Assembly: GCA_010692645.1 (NCBI GenBank)
Contig: JAAHGS010000042.1
Coordinates: 1-47,885, forward strand
Source: Symploca sp. SIO2E9
Lineage (GTDB): Bacteria > Cyanobacteriota > Cyanobacteriia > Cyanobacteriales > Coleofasciculaceae
Length of the DNA: 47,885 nucleotides
Direction of reading: 5' to 3'
Below the pieces are notes generated by a model. It searched no databases and was not told the origin of the DNA. It saw only the letters and a list, made by a program, of their open reading frames with translations. Below are positions 1-6,929 of this stretch, in pieces; position 1 is the first letter of the stretch, and each line of letters starts with the position of its first letter. The translations under genes were made by a program, and so were the position numbers.

Positions 1-60
1 CCCATCCAATTTGTCCCCGCGTCCCCGTGTCACCGTGTCCCCGCGTCTTTAATTCTTGGA
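1..60. repeat. Short tandem GTGTCCCCG-type repeat at window edge
   Basis: The first 60 bases hold imperfect head-to-tail units such as GTCCCCGCG and GTGTCACC. They are the reverse complement of the GACACGGA arrays at 10507-10542 and 16395-16428. This is a dispersed intergenic STRR-like repeat typical of cyanobacterial genomes. It lies at the 3' side of the minus-strand gene that ends at 67. Confidence 0.6.
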
Positions 61-66
61 GTGCCC

Positions 67-537
67 TTAACGAGAAGAAGTTTCCGACTTCACAAAAACC
101 CCCAAACCAAAGTGACAATTCCCAGTAGAACACCTATTCATTTTCACATTAATCCGATACCGACCCTCCGCAGGCGGTATAAAATTGACTACAGCCACCG
201 CATAGTCAGCAAGATCAGAAGCTACCTCAGTACCATCTTGATCCCGAACCGACAAATCTACATCCTCACAACTATGCTCACACACAGCCACAACACTGTA
301 CTCCGAATTAGGATAGAGCAACACAGTCTTTGGTGCCAAAGAACCCCGCGCTAGTCGATCAAGAGTTTTCGGAAACGCCAGCCTGTATCCTGCCTCAGTC
401 TGCGCCTTAATCAAAGCTTGCATTTGTGCTTCCACCTCTTGCTCCGACTCGTTTAACGGTCTAGCAAATGCACTAAACTGGAGCATGCTGTTGATTATAA
501 TAGCTATTCCCGGTAGAATCAGGTGTCTTATCTTCAT
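67..537 (-). CDS. Secreted hypothetical protein
   Basis: A 156-residue protein of unrecognised family. Residues 1-25 form a signal peptide: a short basic start (MKIRH), a hydrophobic stretch, then an FARP-like cleavage region. The mature part starts with a Glu/Gln-rich helix at about 28-50. It continues into a beta-rich domain with four cysteines in two pairs (CEHSC and CSTGNC), which could form disulfides in the periplasm. The EGRYRINVKMNRC stretch resembles small periplasmic domains that bind ligands or polymers, but no function can be named. It is transcribed away from rpsO, so the two share an upstream region at 538-613. Confidence 0.65.
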   Translation of the reverse strand: MKIRHLILPGIAIIINSMLQFSAFARPLNESEQEVEAQMQALIKAQTEAGYRLAFPKTLDRLARGSLAPKTVLLYPNSEYSVVAVCEHSCEDVDLSVRDQDGTEVASDLADYAVAVVNFIPPAEGRYRINVKMNRCSTGNCHFGLGVFVKSETSSR

Positions 538-613
538 GGTTTTAGTTTTTAAAATATATCGGTTAGAGTGTTATTATTAAAGGTTGCAGTACACGGAACT
601 TAAAGTATATCTC

Positions 614-883
614 ATGAGTCTAACCCAAGAAGCTAAACAGGAAATCATGGAGAACTACCAGATCCATGAAACTGACACAGGTTCAACAGACCTCCAAATT
701 GCCATGCTCACAACCCGTATTACTCAGTTGAGTGAGCACTTAAAAAATAACAAAAAGGATCATTCCTCCAGACGGGGATTGTTGAAAATAATTGGTCGCC
801 GCAAGCGTTTAATGAGTTACCTGCGCAAAACAGATCAAGAGCGCTATCAAGCTTTGATTAAACGTTTGGGTATCCGTGGCTGA
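614..883 (+). CDS. rpsO: 30S ribosomal protein bS15
   Basis: This 89-residue protein matches the usual length of bS15, which binds 16S rRNA in the central domain and nucleates the small-subunit platform. The family motifs are clear: an N-terminal helix, then [18 protein letters not shown], then [21 protein letters not shown]. The frame is open upstream to 584, but the ATG at 614 (MSLTQEAKQ) gives the standard length and N-terminus. The PAM68-like gene follows after 16 bases on the same strand, an order common in cyanobacteria, so the two are probably co-transcribed. Confidence 0.96.
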   Translation: MSLTQEAKQEIMENYQIHETDTGSTDLQIAMLTTRITQLSEHLKNNKKDHSSRRGLLKIIGRRKRLMSYLRKTDQERYQALIKRLGIRG

Positions 884-899
884 GATATTACTTTAAATT

Positions 900-1358
900 A
901 TGTCTACCGAACCATCGCGCTCTCGCTTGCCATTTGAACCTCGTCAAAAGCGCCAAAAAGACAACAAAACTAAAGCTTCACCCCCAGCTGTTGAAACTTC
1001 CTCCAAGCAGAATCAAAAATCGCCATCTTCTAAGGAATCCATGGCGATTCCAGAAGTAGTAAGTAAGCGCATGGCACGCCGGATGGCTCTATTGTGCGGA
1101 ATTCCAACTTTCCTAGGAATAGCAACATTTTTTGTCAGCTATTTTTTGGTGGTTCAAGTTGGGTTAAAGCTGCCTAATGCGGCAGTACTTCTGGTGAGTA
1201 TGGGTTTTTTCGGTTTGGGCGTATTGGGCCTAAGTTATGGGGTTCTCTCTGCCTCCTGGGATGAAGAAACTCCAGGGACAATCTTGGGTTGGCCCGAATT
1301 CACTAGCAATTTTGGCAAGATGACATCTGCATGGCGAACAGCAAGGAATAAAGATTAG
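900..1358 (+). CDS. PAM68-family photosystem II assembly protein
   Basis: A 152-residue protein with the layout of the PAM68 (DUF3464) family. It has a charged, low-complexity N-terminal tail (residues 1-50, with PFEPRQKRQK near the start). Then comes the conserved IPEVVSKRMARRM segment, two membrane helices (about 63-85 and 93-117), and the conserved SASWDEETPG and GWPEF elements after the second helix. Family members assist early photosystem II assembly, or CP47 insertion, in the thylakoid membrane. It sits 16 bases after rpsO and is probably in the same transcript. Confidence 0.85.
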   Translation: MSTEPSRSRLPFEPRQKRQKDNKTKASPPAVETSSKQNQKSPSSKESMAIPEVVSKRMARRMALLCGIPTFLGIATFFVSYFLVVQVGLKLPNAAVLLVSMGFFGLGVLGLSYGVLSASWDEETPGTILGWPEFTSNFGKMTSAWRTARNKD

Positions 1359-1972
1359 TGCATCTTGTGCTAAAGCTAAAGTCATGACTCCTCAAGGTAG
1401 TTAGGGCTTGCTGAATTAATCTAGAAGGTATACCAGACAATGATTTTGAGCCTTTTTTGACCCTTACAAGTGCTTGGTTATAGCATCCAATGGCTAAAAA
1501 TCTTTGCACTTAACAGGAAAATCTCGGAGCTAATCATGGATAATCAGGCTTAGAACTATGGGCTTTTCCCTAATCCCTACTCCCTGCTAAGAGCTCCCTC
1601 TCCTTACCAAACAGGAAAAATTATTAAATTAAATGTGTGGTCTCTAGGGTGCAGCATCAAGAATGAAGTATGAAATATGAATTGTAAGGCGTTAAGCCTA
1701 GGAGTATATTAAGCTAGCATTAGCTATCTGATAGGCCTCTTGCATCAATTCCTAAGACCCCTTCCAAACTCTCCCCTCACTGAGAGGAGGCATCCAATTT
1801 ACCCCCTTGACTAAGGAGGAATGGATGAGGGGTACACTTAGCTTTGACAAGGGGTCTAATCTAGTGTCTATCCTTAAGTAAATGCTTCCAACTGACGCCC
1901 GAAAAGCTTGCATATTCTAACATCTTCAGACCTATCAAGCACACAAACAATTTAGTAGGGACTTAGAAAAGC
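1359..1972. other. 614-bp intergenic region upstream of aroF
   Basis: No convincing gene is present. The region holds a short palindromic element at 1755-1857 (listed separately) and AT-rich sequence that should include the aroF promoter. No leader peptide with runs of aromatic codons was seen, so there is no evidence for attenuation control of the downstream DAHP synthase. Confidence 0.6.
1755..1857. repeat. Palindrome-bounded intergenic element
   Basis: AGACCCCTT at 1755-1763 is mirrored by AAGGGGTCT at 1849-1857. The enclosed 85 bases are CT-rich on one side and GA-rich on the other (a CTCCCCTCACTGAGAGGAGG core). The composition is like other dispersed cyanobacterial intergenic palindromes. 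No clean target duplication was found. Confidence 0.45.
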
Positions 1973-3031
1973 ATGATTGTAGTAATGAAAGTCGGCTCTC
2001 CAGAAGCTGAAGTTGCTCGCCTTAGCCAGGAACTTACTGAATGGGGTTTGACTCCAGAGAAAATTGTTGGTAAGCATAAAGTTGTACTTGGTCTTGTCGG
2101 CGAAACTGCTAGTTTAGATCCGCTACAAATTCAGGAAGTTAGCCCTTGGATTGAAACGGTTCTGCGGGTGGAAAAGCCTTTTAAGCGCGTTAGCCGCGAG
2201 TTTCGCCATGGTGAAGCTAGTCAGGTGAGTGTGTCAACTCCTGAAGGACCAGTCCTTTTTGGTGAACATCATCCTTTGGTAATTGTTGCCGGTCCCTGTT
2301 CGGTAGAAAATGAAGAAATGATTGTGGAAACGGCACTACGCGTTAAGGCAGCAGGTGCTAAATTCCTACGGGGAGGTGCTTATAAACCTCGGACATCACC
2401 TTATTCTTTTCAAGGTCATGGGGAAAGTGCTTTAAGTTTACTGGCTGCAGCGCGGGAAGCCAGCGGTTTAGGTATAATTACCGAAGTGATGGATACTGCT
2501 GATCTTGACAAGATTGCCGAAGTAGCAGATTTCCTGCAAATAGGAGCGCGAAATATGCACAATTTCTCGCTACTAAAGAAAGTTGGAGCTCAAGACAAAC
2601 CAGTGCTGCTTAAGCGTGGGATGTCGGCTACCATTGATGAGTGGCTAATGGCAGCTGAGTATATCTTGGCGGCTGGTAATTCCAATGTAATTCTCTGTGA
2701 GCGGGGAATCAGAACTTTTGACCGTAAGTATGCCCGTAATACCCTAGACTTATCAGTATTACCAGTATTGCGATCGCTTACTCACTTACCGATTATGATC
2801 GATCCTAGTCATGGTACAGGTAAGGCTGAATATGTCCCAACTATGGCAATGGCAGCAATCGCCGCAGGCACTGACTCTTTGATGATTGAAGTTCATCCTA
2901 ACCCTGCCAAGGCTCTATCTGATGGCCCTCAATCCTTGACTCCAGAGCGATTTGATAGTTTGGTTAAGGAAATGGAGGTAATTGGCAAAGCAGTGGGACG
3001 TTGGGCTCAACCTGCAGTAGCTCTTGTTTAA
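1973..3031 (+). CDS. aroF: 3-deoxy-7-phosphoheptulonate synthase (type I beta)
   Basis: A 352-residue DAHP synthase. It condenses phosphoenolpyruvate with erythrose 4-phosphate, the first step of the shikimate pathway to aromatic amino acids and chorismate. Residues 1-70 form the ferredoxin-like regulatory domain found in type I beta enzymes (MIVVMKVGSPEAEV). The catalytic barrel follows: VAGPCSVE at 105-112, RGGAYKPRTSPYSFQG at 133-148, LLKRGM at 212-217, CERGIRTF at 242-249, and the metal/phosphate-binding DPSHGTG at 277-283. The length is normal. The gene is monocistronic, with a long upstream gap and an immediately following repeat-based terminator. Feedback by tyrosine or phenylalanine through the N-terminal domain is possible from family knowledge but not visible here. 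Confidence 0.95.
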   Translation: MIVVMKVGSPEAEVARLSQELTEWGLTPEKIVGKHKVVLGLVGETASLDPLQIQEVSPWIETVLRVEKPFKRVSREFRHGEASQVSVSTPEGPVLFGEHHPLVIVAGPCSVENEEMIVETALRVKAAGAKFLRGGAYKPRTSPYSFQGHGESALSLLAAAREASGLGIITEVMDTADLDKIAEVADFLQIGARNMHNFSLLKKVGAQDKPVLLKRGMSATIDEWLMAAEYILAAGNSNVILCERGIRTFDRKYARNTLDLSVLPVLRSLTHLPIMIDPSHGTGKAEYVPTMAMAAIAAGTDSLMIEVHPNPAKALSDGPQSLTPERFDSLVKEMEVIGKAVGRWAQPAVALV

Positions 3032-3066
3032 GTAATAAGTAATAAGTAATAAGTAATAAGTAATAA
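3030..3066 (+). repeat. AGTAATA heptamer array after aroF
   Basis: About five tandem 7-bp units follow the aroF stop codon directly. The array is followed by an inverted copy (TTATTACTT at 3080-3092), so it can fold into the aroF terminator stem. Confidence 0.85.
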
Positions 3067-3100
3067 ATGCTCTTATTTTTACTTATTACTTTTTGTTTTT
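3053..3100 (+). terminator. Repeat-derived intrinsic terminator of aroF
   Basis: The last heptamer units (AAGTAATAA) pair with TTATTACTT about 15 bases later, which is followed by TTTGTTTTT. An AT-rich stem with a U-rich tail just after the aroF stop fits a weak rho-independent terminator. Confidence 0.55.
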
Positions 3101-3105
3101 GCTTC

Positions 3106-3711
3106 TCACTCACTTTTAACCCAAAGGGCTAAACCACCACCCCTACCTCTAGCAGCTATGATCTCCTCTCGAACTAGGAAGTAGGAGAAAAAGGCTTGTT
3201 TGCTGACACCAATTTGGTAAAAGTTCTGTTCGCTTTCACTTCCACCTCTAATAAATCCGTTGTAGAGTTTGAAGCCGAACAATTGCACCTGCATTCTTGT
3301 AAAGTCAAAGGCAAGAATGTTTTTCTGAGCGAGGAATTGCACTGGACCAGTTAGTACTAGTTTCAGTACTCCCAAGTCAACAGAATTTTCAACCATTCCC
3401 GCCTCAATTTTTTCAGGAGGTACGCCAAGGAGTGTTTTTGAGTATGAAATTTTGATTGTGAGTAACTTTGGGAGGTAGCGCCCTGCTCCCAGTAGAATTC
3501 CTGCTTTATTTCGCGTTTTTTTCGTCCCGGTTACAAAGTACAATCGCCAGCAACCAAGCAACTGCTCAAAGGAATACCGTATTTGGCTCTTTTTAGTGTT
3601 TTTCTCTGCCTGAAGAAGCACTTCGACTACTGAGTTAGGGGAAGGTTTAGAAGCCGAGTTAGTCGAGAGTGATTTAACAGTTTGTTCTAGAAGAGAAGAA
3701 TTTTCTATCAA
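3106..3711 (-). CDS. Plastid-lipid-associated (fibrillin)-like protein
   Basis: A 201-residue soluble protein. Residues 1-40 are low-complexity. The body holds FEQLLGCWRLYFVTGTKK followed by beta-strand-rich segments such as LGVLKLVLTGPVQFL and ILAFDFTRMQVQLFGFKLY. That pattern (a 'GxWRLLxTS' strand, then an 'F...R..V' strand) is reminiscent of PAP/fibrillin lipocalin-like proteins of thylakoids and plastoglobules. The family assignment is tentative because no diagnostic residue pins it down. It begins 15 bases after the NblB-like gene on the same strand, so the pair is very likely co-transcribed and may act together in phycobilisome or thylakoid stress responses. Confidence 0.5.
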   Translation of the reverse strand: MIENSSLLEQTVKSLSTNSASKPSPNSVVEVLLQAEKNTKKSQIRYSFEQLLGCWRLYFVTGTKKTRNKAGILLGAGRYLPKLLTIKISYSKTLLGVPPEKIEAGMVENSVDLGVLKLVLTGPVQFLAQKNILAFDFTRMQVQLFGFKLYNGFIRGGSESEQNFYQIGVSKQAFFSYFLVREEIIAARGRGGGLALWVKSE

Positions 3712-3726
3712 TTGCTATCTACAGTT

Positions 3727-4404
3727 TTAGTGGGAGGTGTCTAACAATTTATGTAGAGATATTGAGGCAGCTTCAGCAACTTGAGCATTGCTATCTCTTA
3801 CCAAGAATTTCAAGGCAGAAATGCTTTTTTCACAGGGAAGGTTGCCTAAGGCTTCTGCTAAGCGCTGACGCAGCAGCCAATCTTCTGATTGGGCAAAGCG
3901 TAACAGTTCATCCACTGATTCTATTGCTTTGATTTCACCCAAGGCAGAGATTGCCGCTTGTTGCAAAACTATTTCCTTGCAATTGAGAGCCTTAAGGAGA
4001 ACATCTTTGGCGCGAGGATCTTGGAGATTGCCTAGGGAAACAGCAGCACTGAAACGCACTAACCACTCGGTATCTTCGTAGAAGGCTCGCACTAGCGGTT
4101 CAAAAGCCCTAGAATCACCTAGGTATCCTAAAGCACCAGCAGCATCAGCACGAATGCCATAGTCTGGGTCAGTTTGGAGTAATTTTACTAAAATCGGATA
4201 GGATTCCTCTGTGTGCTTGACCCCTAGAGCAAATATTGCCATCGAACGAACTGGCATATGGGAATCGTATAATACTTTTTTGATTAAGGGTACTGCCTCA
4301 GTTGGGGAAAACTGCCGCAGTGAGGCGAGAGCTATCAAACGATCCCTAGAATTAGGGCTTTCAAGTTGGGTTGAAAGTTCCTCTATTATGCTGGAATTTT
4401 GCAT
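3727..4404 (-). CDS. HEAT-repeat protein, NblB / phycobilin-lyase-like
   Basis: A 225-residue all-helical protein built of about six HEAT/PBS-lyase repeats. Examples are MPVRSMAIFALG, YGIRADAAGALGYLGDSRAFEPLV, WLVRFSAAVSLGNLQDPRA and EIVLQQAAISALGEI. Size and repeat type match NblB, the phycobilisome-degradation factor of cyanobacteria, and the related CpcE/CpcF bilin lyases. NblB binds bilin proteins during nutrient starvation. The repeats alone cannot separate NblB from other HEAT proteins, so the symbol is withheld. It is the upstream member of a two-gene unit with the fibrillin-like gene. The phycobilisome core genes lie 10 kb away, so no operon link exists. Confidence 0.7.
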   Translation of the reverse strand: MQNSSIIEELSTQLESPNSRDRLIALASLRQFSPTEAVPLIKKVLYDSHMPVRSMAIFALGVKHTEESYPILVKLLQTDPDYGIRADAAGALGYLGDSRAFEPLVRAFYEDTEWLVRFSAAVSLGNLQDPRAKDVLLKALNCKEIVLQQAAISALGEIKAIESVDELLRFAQSEDWLLRQRLAEALGNLPCEKSISALKFLVRDSNAQVAEAASISLHKLLDTSH

Positions 4405-4737
4405 TTGTCAACTAAGGCTTTAATAAAAACTATTACAGATTATTACAGAAAAATCAAATATTTATGGGATTAAGGGATTGCTGGAGTGTAAGTACCTCGA
4501 CAAAAATAAAGGTTACTGGTTTAGGCAGGGTGTAGGGTATTAAGTACCTGGACAAAAATAAAGTTTACTGGTTGAGGCAGGGTGTGGGGTGTGGGGTGTA
4601 GGGTGTAAGGGAATTCCGGGCGATTTCATAATTGTTTACACAGTTGCTTTTATTTATGTCCGACTACTTATAACTAGATTTGAGTAAGTTTTTCGTAGCA
4701 CAATAGCAAAATAGTTGATCAAACAGTTAATAAAATC
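4405..4737. other. Intergenic region with a 52-bp tandem duplication
   Basis: Two near-identical copies of a 52-bp unit (each starting TAAGTACCT.GACAAAAATAAAG) lie at 4489-4540 and 4541-4590. They are followed by short GTGTGGGGTGTAGG slippage-type repeats. The divergent promoters of the HEAT gene (minus) and the peptidoglycan-binding gene (plus) must be here, but no specific site is obvious. Confidence 0.6.
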
Positions 4738-5586
4738 ATGGAAACACTTGCATATATTCATCTAGCGACTGCTTGCCAACAACCAGCAGGTAATTTATTA
4801 CCAGAACCTTTAGAACCAAAGCTGTTGGCAAAACTGAATTTGAAAACACTTGCTACTTCCGCTGGTAAGCGCTTGCTGTCGGTTGCTCTATTTATCTCGA
4901 TTCTCAGTGTCGCTGGTAATGCGATGGCACTTCAGAGGGGAAATCGAGGACCGAGTGTAGTTAGTCTACAAGATATTCTTAAAGTAGCTGGTTACTTTCC
5001 GGGACATGTTCGTTCTACTGGCTACTATGGCTCGATTACTGAGAATGCTGTCAAAAAGTTTCAGCAGGCTCAAGGGTTAGCAGTAGATGGCATTGCTGGC
5101 TCGAAAACAATGGCGGCAATTTCCGAGACAAATCTTTCGGAGCCTTTAGCTGGAGGTAAGATGCTCCGGCGCGGTAGCCGAGGTTCGCAAGTAACGGCTC
5201 TTCAGAAGCAGTTAAGGGCTTTAGGATTCTATGATGGTCCAGTTACTGGATACTATGGTAAGTTGACAACTGCAGCAGTTCAAAGATTCCAACGAGCTAG
5301 GAAATTAAGTGTTGATGGAATTGTGGGAATTCAGACAGCATCAGCTCTAACTGCTAGTGATGATCTTGCTGTTATTGTTAATAGTTCTAATTTACGACGG
5401 GGTAGTAGTGGGCCAGAGGTAACTAAACTTCAAAATGAGTTAAAACTTTTGGGTTATTATAATGGTCCAGTGACTGGATATTATGGCACTCTCACGGAAG
5501 GGGCAGTAAGGAAATTTCAAAAGGATATAGGCATCACTGTCGATGGGGTTGCTGGAGACTTGACGAAGACGGCAGTGTATAGCTAA
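4738..5586 (+). CDS. Secreted protein with three peptidoglycan-binding domains
   Basis: A 282-residue protein. Residues 1-42 are a polar N-terminal extension. Residues 44-64 are a hydrophobic signal segment (RLLSVALFISILSVAGNAMA) ending in a plausible AMA cleavage site. Three PG_binding_1 domains follow at about 66-130, 144-210 and 218-281. Each carries the family signature: RGxxGxxVxxLQ, then GYYGxxTxxAVxxFQ, then VDGIxGxxT. Such modules bind the peptide stem of peptidoglycan. There is no attached hydrolase, so this is a wall-binding scaffold or a regulator of cell-wall enzymes. The extension before the signal is unusual. No better start codon lies between it and the hydrophobic stretch. Confidence 0.85.
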   Translation: METLAYIHLATACQQPAGNLLPEPLEPKLLAKLNLKTLATSAGKRLLSVALFISILSVAGNAMALQRGNRGPSVVSLQDILKVAGYFPGHVRSTGYYGSITENAVKKFQQAQGLAVDGIAGSKTMAAISETNLSEPLAGGKMLRRGSRGSQVTALQKQLRALGFYDGPVTGYYGKLTTAAVQRFQRARKLSVDGIVGIQTASALTASDDLAVIVNSSNLRRGSSGPEVTKLQNELKLLGYYNGPVTGYYGTLTEGAVRKFQKDIGITVDGVAGDLTKTAVYS

Positions 5587-5623
5587 GCAGTTAGTGGGGT
5601 TAAGGCTAAAAATAGTCTGAGTT

Positions 5624-5659
5624 TAAGTAATAAGTAATAAGTAATAAGTAATAAGTAAT
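5624..5659 (+). repeat. AGTAATA heptamer array
   Basis: About five 7-bp units in the same sense as the upstream peptidoglycan-binding gene, 38 bases after its stop. A partly inverted copy (TTTTTACTTAAAGCTTATTAC at about 5679-5698) follows, as at the aroF end. Confidence 0.8.
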
Positions 5660-5830
5660 CACAGGAATATTCATTGCTTTTTACTTAAAGCTTATTACAG
5701 TAGTAGGCTGAGTTAAAGGTTATCCAATTGAACACATATCAATTCCCTTTGATGTCGCTTTGAATTTTGTGTAGGGGCGCACCGCTGTGCGCCCTTAGAT
5801 TAAGCTGCGAATACACTAAAAAAGGGTTTG

Positions 5831-6050
5831 CTGGGTTTCGTTGCCTTAATTCAGTCTACTCTCTAGTGTGCTGGGTTTTGTTGCCTCAACCCAGCCTACT
5901 CTCTGGTTTGCTGGGTTTCGTTGCCTTAACTCAGCCTACTCTCTAGTGTGCTGGGTTTTGTTGCCTCAACCCAGCCTACTCTCTTACAAAAACCAGAATA
6001 GAATGAATATTTGTTGGGTTTCGTTGCCTCAACCCAACCTACTCTCTAGT
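5831..6050. repeat. 40-bp tandem palindromic repeats (CTGGGTTTTGTTGCCTCAAC type)
   Basis: Four units start exactly 40 bases apart at 5831, 5871, 5911 and 5951, and a fifth, offset unit starts at 6013. Units 2 and 4 carry a perfect CTGGGTT/AACCCAG stem. Units 1 and 3 carry a mismatched version, which suggests an 80-bp unit was duplicated. Related single copies occur at 12640-12673, 12791-12825 and 42211-42293. An open frame through this region is only a by-product of the repeat. Confidence 0.85.
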
Positions 6051-6055
6051 TTCTT

Positions 6056-6238
6056 TTAACCTTGGTTATTGGGCGGATCAAACACTAGCTCAAACTTAAT
6101 TTCCGCAATTTGTTTACGGCAGAAGTTGAGATTCCTTTCGGCATCGGCACGACTGCGGTAGCGAGTAATCACTACCCATTTCATTGGGGTAATTAGACGC
6201 ACAATAGCCCAAGGCTCGTTGCTATTTTGATCATTCAT
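6056..6238 (-). CDS. Small orphan protein A (PWAI/RYR family)
   Basis: A 60-residue protein of unknown function. It is clearly homologous to the protein at 34132-34320: both share PWAI.RL, W..I.RYR, DAE..L and KFE...D.PN in the same order and spacing. The fold is probably a small alpha/beta domain, since RYRSRADAERNLNFCRKQ looks like a helix after a strand, as in SPOR-like or ferredoxin-like folds. A good ribosome-binding site (AAGGAG) lies about 12 bases before the ATG. Both copies share a 5' leader with a GCCAGCC/GGCTGGC hairpin. The shared protein and leader argue that this is a real, conserved gene. Confidence 0.75.
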   Translation of the reverse strand: MNDQNSNEPWAIVRLITPMKWVVITRYRSRADAERNLNFCRKQIAEIKFELVFDPPNNQG

Positions 6239-6246
6239 AATTAGGA

Positions 6247-6345
6247 TGACTCCTTTTAGATTTTATTTGGAGCCAGAGCCAGCCCACGGCCTTCCAAACC
6301 TCGGGGCTGGCTTCTGACTTTGTTGCAACTACAATTGTTGCAACA
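6247..6345 (-). promoter_or_regulatory. Conserved structured 5' leader of small orphan A
   Basis: Read on the minus strand: two GTTGCAAC boxes (at about 6319-6346), then AGCCAGCCC, an 18-base loop and GGGCTGGCT, then CTGGCTCCA, then an AGGAG ribosome-binding site and ATG. The same order of elements precedes the paralogue at 34132-34320, with loop bases and stem length changed but the stem kept. This suggests a cis-acting RNA element, or an operator plus hairpin. Read the other way, the hairpin is followed by moderately T-rich sequence, so an antisense terminator is an alternative. Confidence 0.6.
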
Positions 6346-6467
6346 TTTTTAATTTATCACAAGTAAATTTAAATAACAAGATGTTTTAATAAAAAAACAT
6401 ATATCAAAAAGGTATTGTTTTGCAGAGGAAGCTGTTAGCTTGGATGAAGGCAGAAGGGAATATTTAT

Positions 6468-6613
6468 TTAAACTCACTGGCTAAAGTAAAAGTCCATTAA
6501 AATAGACTCAAATCAATATAGAGCCAGTTTTTAGTCATCTTGGAGAGTAATTTCGCTATGAGACTGGGGTTTGAATCCCAAGCGGGTGAAGATATTGACG
6601 CAAGCTCTATGTA
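6468..6613. repeat. Structured non-coding repeat, copy 1
   Basis: Aligns along its length with 6667-6815. Shared blocks are AAACTCAC.GGCTAA, AGTAAAAGTCCATTAAAAT.GACT, ATATAGAGC, TTTTAGT.ATCTT and TTTCGC.AT.A. A hairpin, CTGGGG...CCCAAG at about 6562-6582, occupies the same place as a different-sequence hairpin in copy 2. Confidence 0.65.
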
Positions 6614-6666
6614 AAACTCAGATTCTTAAACATTATGGTTGGTAAGCTACTTTTACTGCCCAGAGT

Positions 6667-6815
6667 TCAAACTCACCGGCTAATAGTAAAAGTCCATTAA
6701 AATGGACTGGAATTTATATAGAGCAAAGTTTTAGTTATCTTTGAAAATACTTTCGCCATCAGTCAGTGATTTAAATCGCTGACTAGTTAATGGATAGGTG
6801 CAAAATCTAAAGAAA
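6667..6815. repeat. Structured non-coding repeat, copy 2
   Basis: Second copy, about 200 bases after the first. It has a perfect AGTCCATT/AATGGACT palindrome and a near-perfect GTCAGTGATTTAAATCGCTGAC hairpin at 6762-6783. The stem position is kept while the bases differ from copy 1, which is a covariation-like sign. Confidence 0.65.
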
Positions 6816-6929
6816 ATCACCAATAAGCCACTGTGCATCTAAATTGCACTTCTCAGTGTTTTAAGAAAACTCCCTTTACCTCTCCCCATCTCCCCATCCC
6901 CCCCTCTCCCCCTCTCTTCCTCCCCTCCC

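Larger units (their letters stand above)
6346..6929. other. Long non-coding region upstream of the CHAT gene
   Basis: It holds two diverged copies of a roughly 145-bp repeat (listed separately) and ends in a pyrimidine-only tract at about 6874-6929. The start codon of the CHAT protein sits at the end of this tract. No Shine-Dalgarno sequence is visible there. Confidence 0.6.

Noticed and set aside
61-354. 97-residue plus-strand frame opposite the secreted protein gene
   Set aside because: Basic, repetitive composition, no ribosome-binding site, and it lies wholly over a better minus-strand gene with a signal peptide.
5831-5990. CRISPR array
   Set aside because: Units are contiguous tandem copies with no spacers; the 36-bp and 102-bp repeats elsewhere are coding. 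No cas genes present.
5868-6059. 63-residue frame in the 40-bp tandem repeats
   Set aside because: Sequence is only the translated repeat (LPQPxLLS motifs); no start context.
6545-6590. tRNA-like T-arm (GGGGTTTGAATCCC)
   Set aside because: No acceptor, D or anticodon stems fit around it; it is part of the duplicated non-coding element.
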